Below, one piece after another: positions 63,904-64,000 of a DNA stretch of 64,000 nucleotides (positions are counted from its first letter, which is position 1; each line of letters opens with the position of its first letter). This DNA is from Halomonas alkalisoli (GTDB taxonomy: Bacteria; Pseudomonadota; Gammaproteobacteria; Pseudomonadales; Halomonadaceae), in assembly GCF_021412585.1 (NCBI RefSeq), contig NZ_JAKCMI010000026.1, forward strand, positions 102,082 to 166,081. Reading direction: 5' to 3'. The notes below the pieces were generated by a model. It was not told the DNA's origin. It did no database searches and saw only the letters and a program-made list of their open reading frames with translations. Both the position numbers and the translations under genes were made by a program.

Positions 63904-64000
63904 CGCCCGAAGCGAAGCGGCGTGCGGTGAAGCACCTGGTGGCAGGCGGCTGGCTCAGCCAGCGAGGTGCCTGCCGATTGCTGGGCCTGGCAAGGTCGGT
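63897..64000 (+). CDS. IS3 orfB transposase (5' fragment)
   Basis: Starts at ATG 63897 within the GGGAAAATGG overlap with orfA and reads TPEAKRRAVKHLVAGGWLSQ and RGACRLLGLARS, the typical N-terminus of IS407-group orfB. The remainder is outside the window. Confidence 0.75.
   Translation, partial: MVTPEAKRRAVKHLVAGGWLSQRGACRLLGLARS

Larger units (their letters stand above)
63559..64000 (+). mobile_element. IS3-family (IS407-like) element, left part
   Basis: Begins with the terminal sequence TGACCTTCCCCCCAGAAAC, inserted into the ISAs1 gene, and runs off the right window edge. Contains orfA and the start of orfB in overlapping frames. An inverted repeat GTGAGAT/ATCTCAC lies just before orfA at 63593-63635. 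Confidence 0.85.

Overview
The window looks like a chromosomal segment of a moderately halophilic gammaproteobacterium, most likely a Halomonas relative. The basis is GC-rich core genes, acidic periplasmic binding proteins, several TRAP and TTT carboxylate uptake systems, an RfaH-type ops element and many IS remnants. This assignment is by inspection only.

Region 1 (1-24.6 kb, all minus strand) is one long surface-polysaccharide operon. It starts at an ops/JUMPStart-like element (about 24.6 kb) and reads leftward. The first genes are a Wzc-type tyrosine kinase/co-polymerase, an initiating sugar-phosphate transferase, a PglK/MsbA-like ABC flippase, glycosyltransferases, a HAD/UbiA-like pair, an asparagine-synthase-like amidotransferase, an EpsG-type polymerase and a transglutaminase-like protein. 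At the promoter-distal end lie three near-identical tandem TagF-like transferases. They are followed by genes matching, in order and coupling, the Campylobacter phosphoramidate pathway: glutamine kinase (Cj1418 type, with an extra N-terminal nucleotidyltransferase-like domain), gamma-glutamyl-CDP-amidate hydrolase (Cj1417 type) and CTP:phosphoglutamine cytidylyltransferase (Cj1416 type, cut by the window edge). I infer a phosphoramidate-decorated polysaccharide, with the triplicated CDP-dependent-type transferases as candidate phosphoramidate transferases. This is the most interesting system in the window.

Region 2 (25.3-33.1 kb) is a sugar-acid catabolic operon. A LacI regulator with a palindromic operator controls a TRAP transporter, an extended SDR, a RuBisCO-like protein and a DUF1537 kinase. 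The last two resemble the OiaX/OiaC-OiaK pair of apionate breakdown. Region 3 (33.2-39.6 kb) is a second carboxylate module: 2-hydroxyacid dehydrogenase, TctC binding protein, FadR-type regulator, enolase-superfamily dehydratase and TctBA permease. It ends at an IS3 remnant.

Region 4 (40.3-45.4 kb) holds two nitrate-sensor (NIT) domain proteins, a chemoreceptor and a PAS-GGDEF-EAL protein, behind a near-consensus FNR box. Region 5 (45.4-46.3 kb) is a block of 170-188 bp repeats that recurs at 55.3-55.9 and 59.0-59.3 kb. Region 6 (46.5-55.3 kb) encodes a cyclase-family hydrolase, a second TRAP transporter, indolepyruvate-oxidoreductase-like subunits, a thioesterase and a RidA protein, which suggests arylpyruvate or related aromatic acid catabolism. 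A MITE-like element sits inside it.

Region 7 (56-64 kb) has a WecA-like/polymerase-like fusion, a decayed SecB-like gene, a truncated ImmA/IrrE protease, a second glycosyltransferase-EpsG pair and a pile-up of broken IS630, ISAs1 and IS3 elements. No rRNA, tRNA or CRISPR array was seen.
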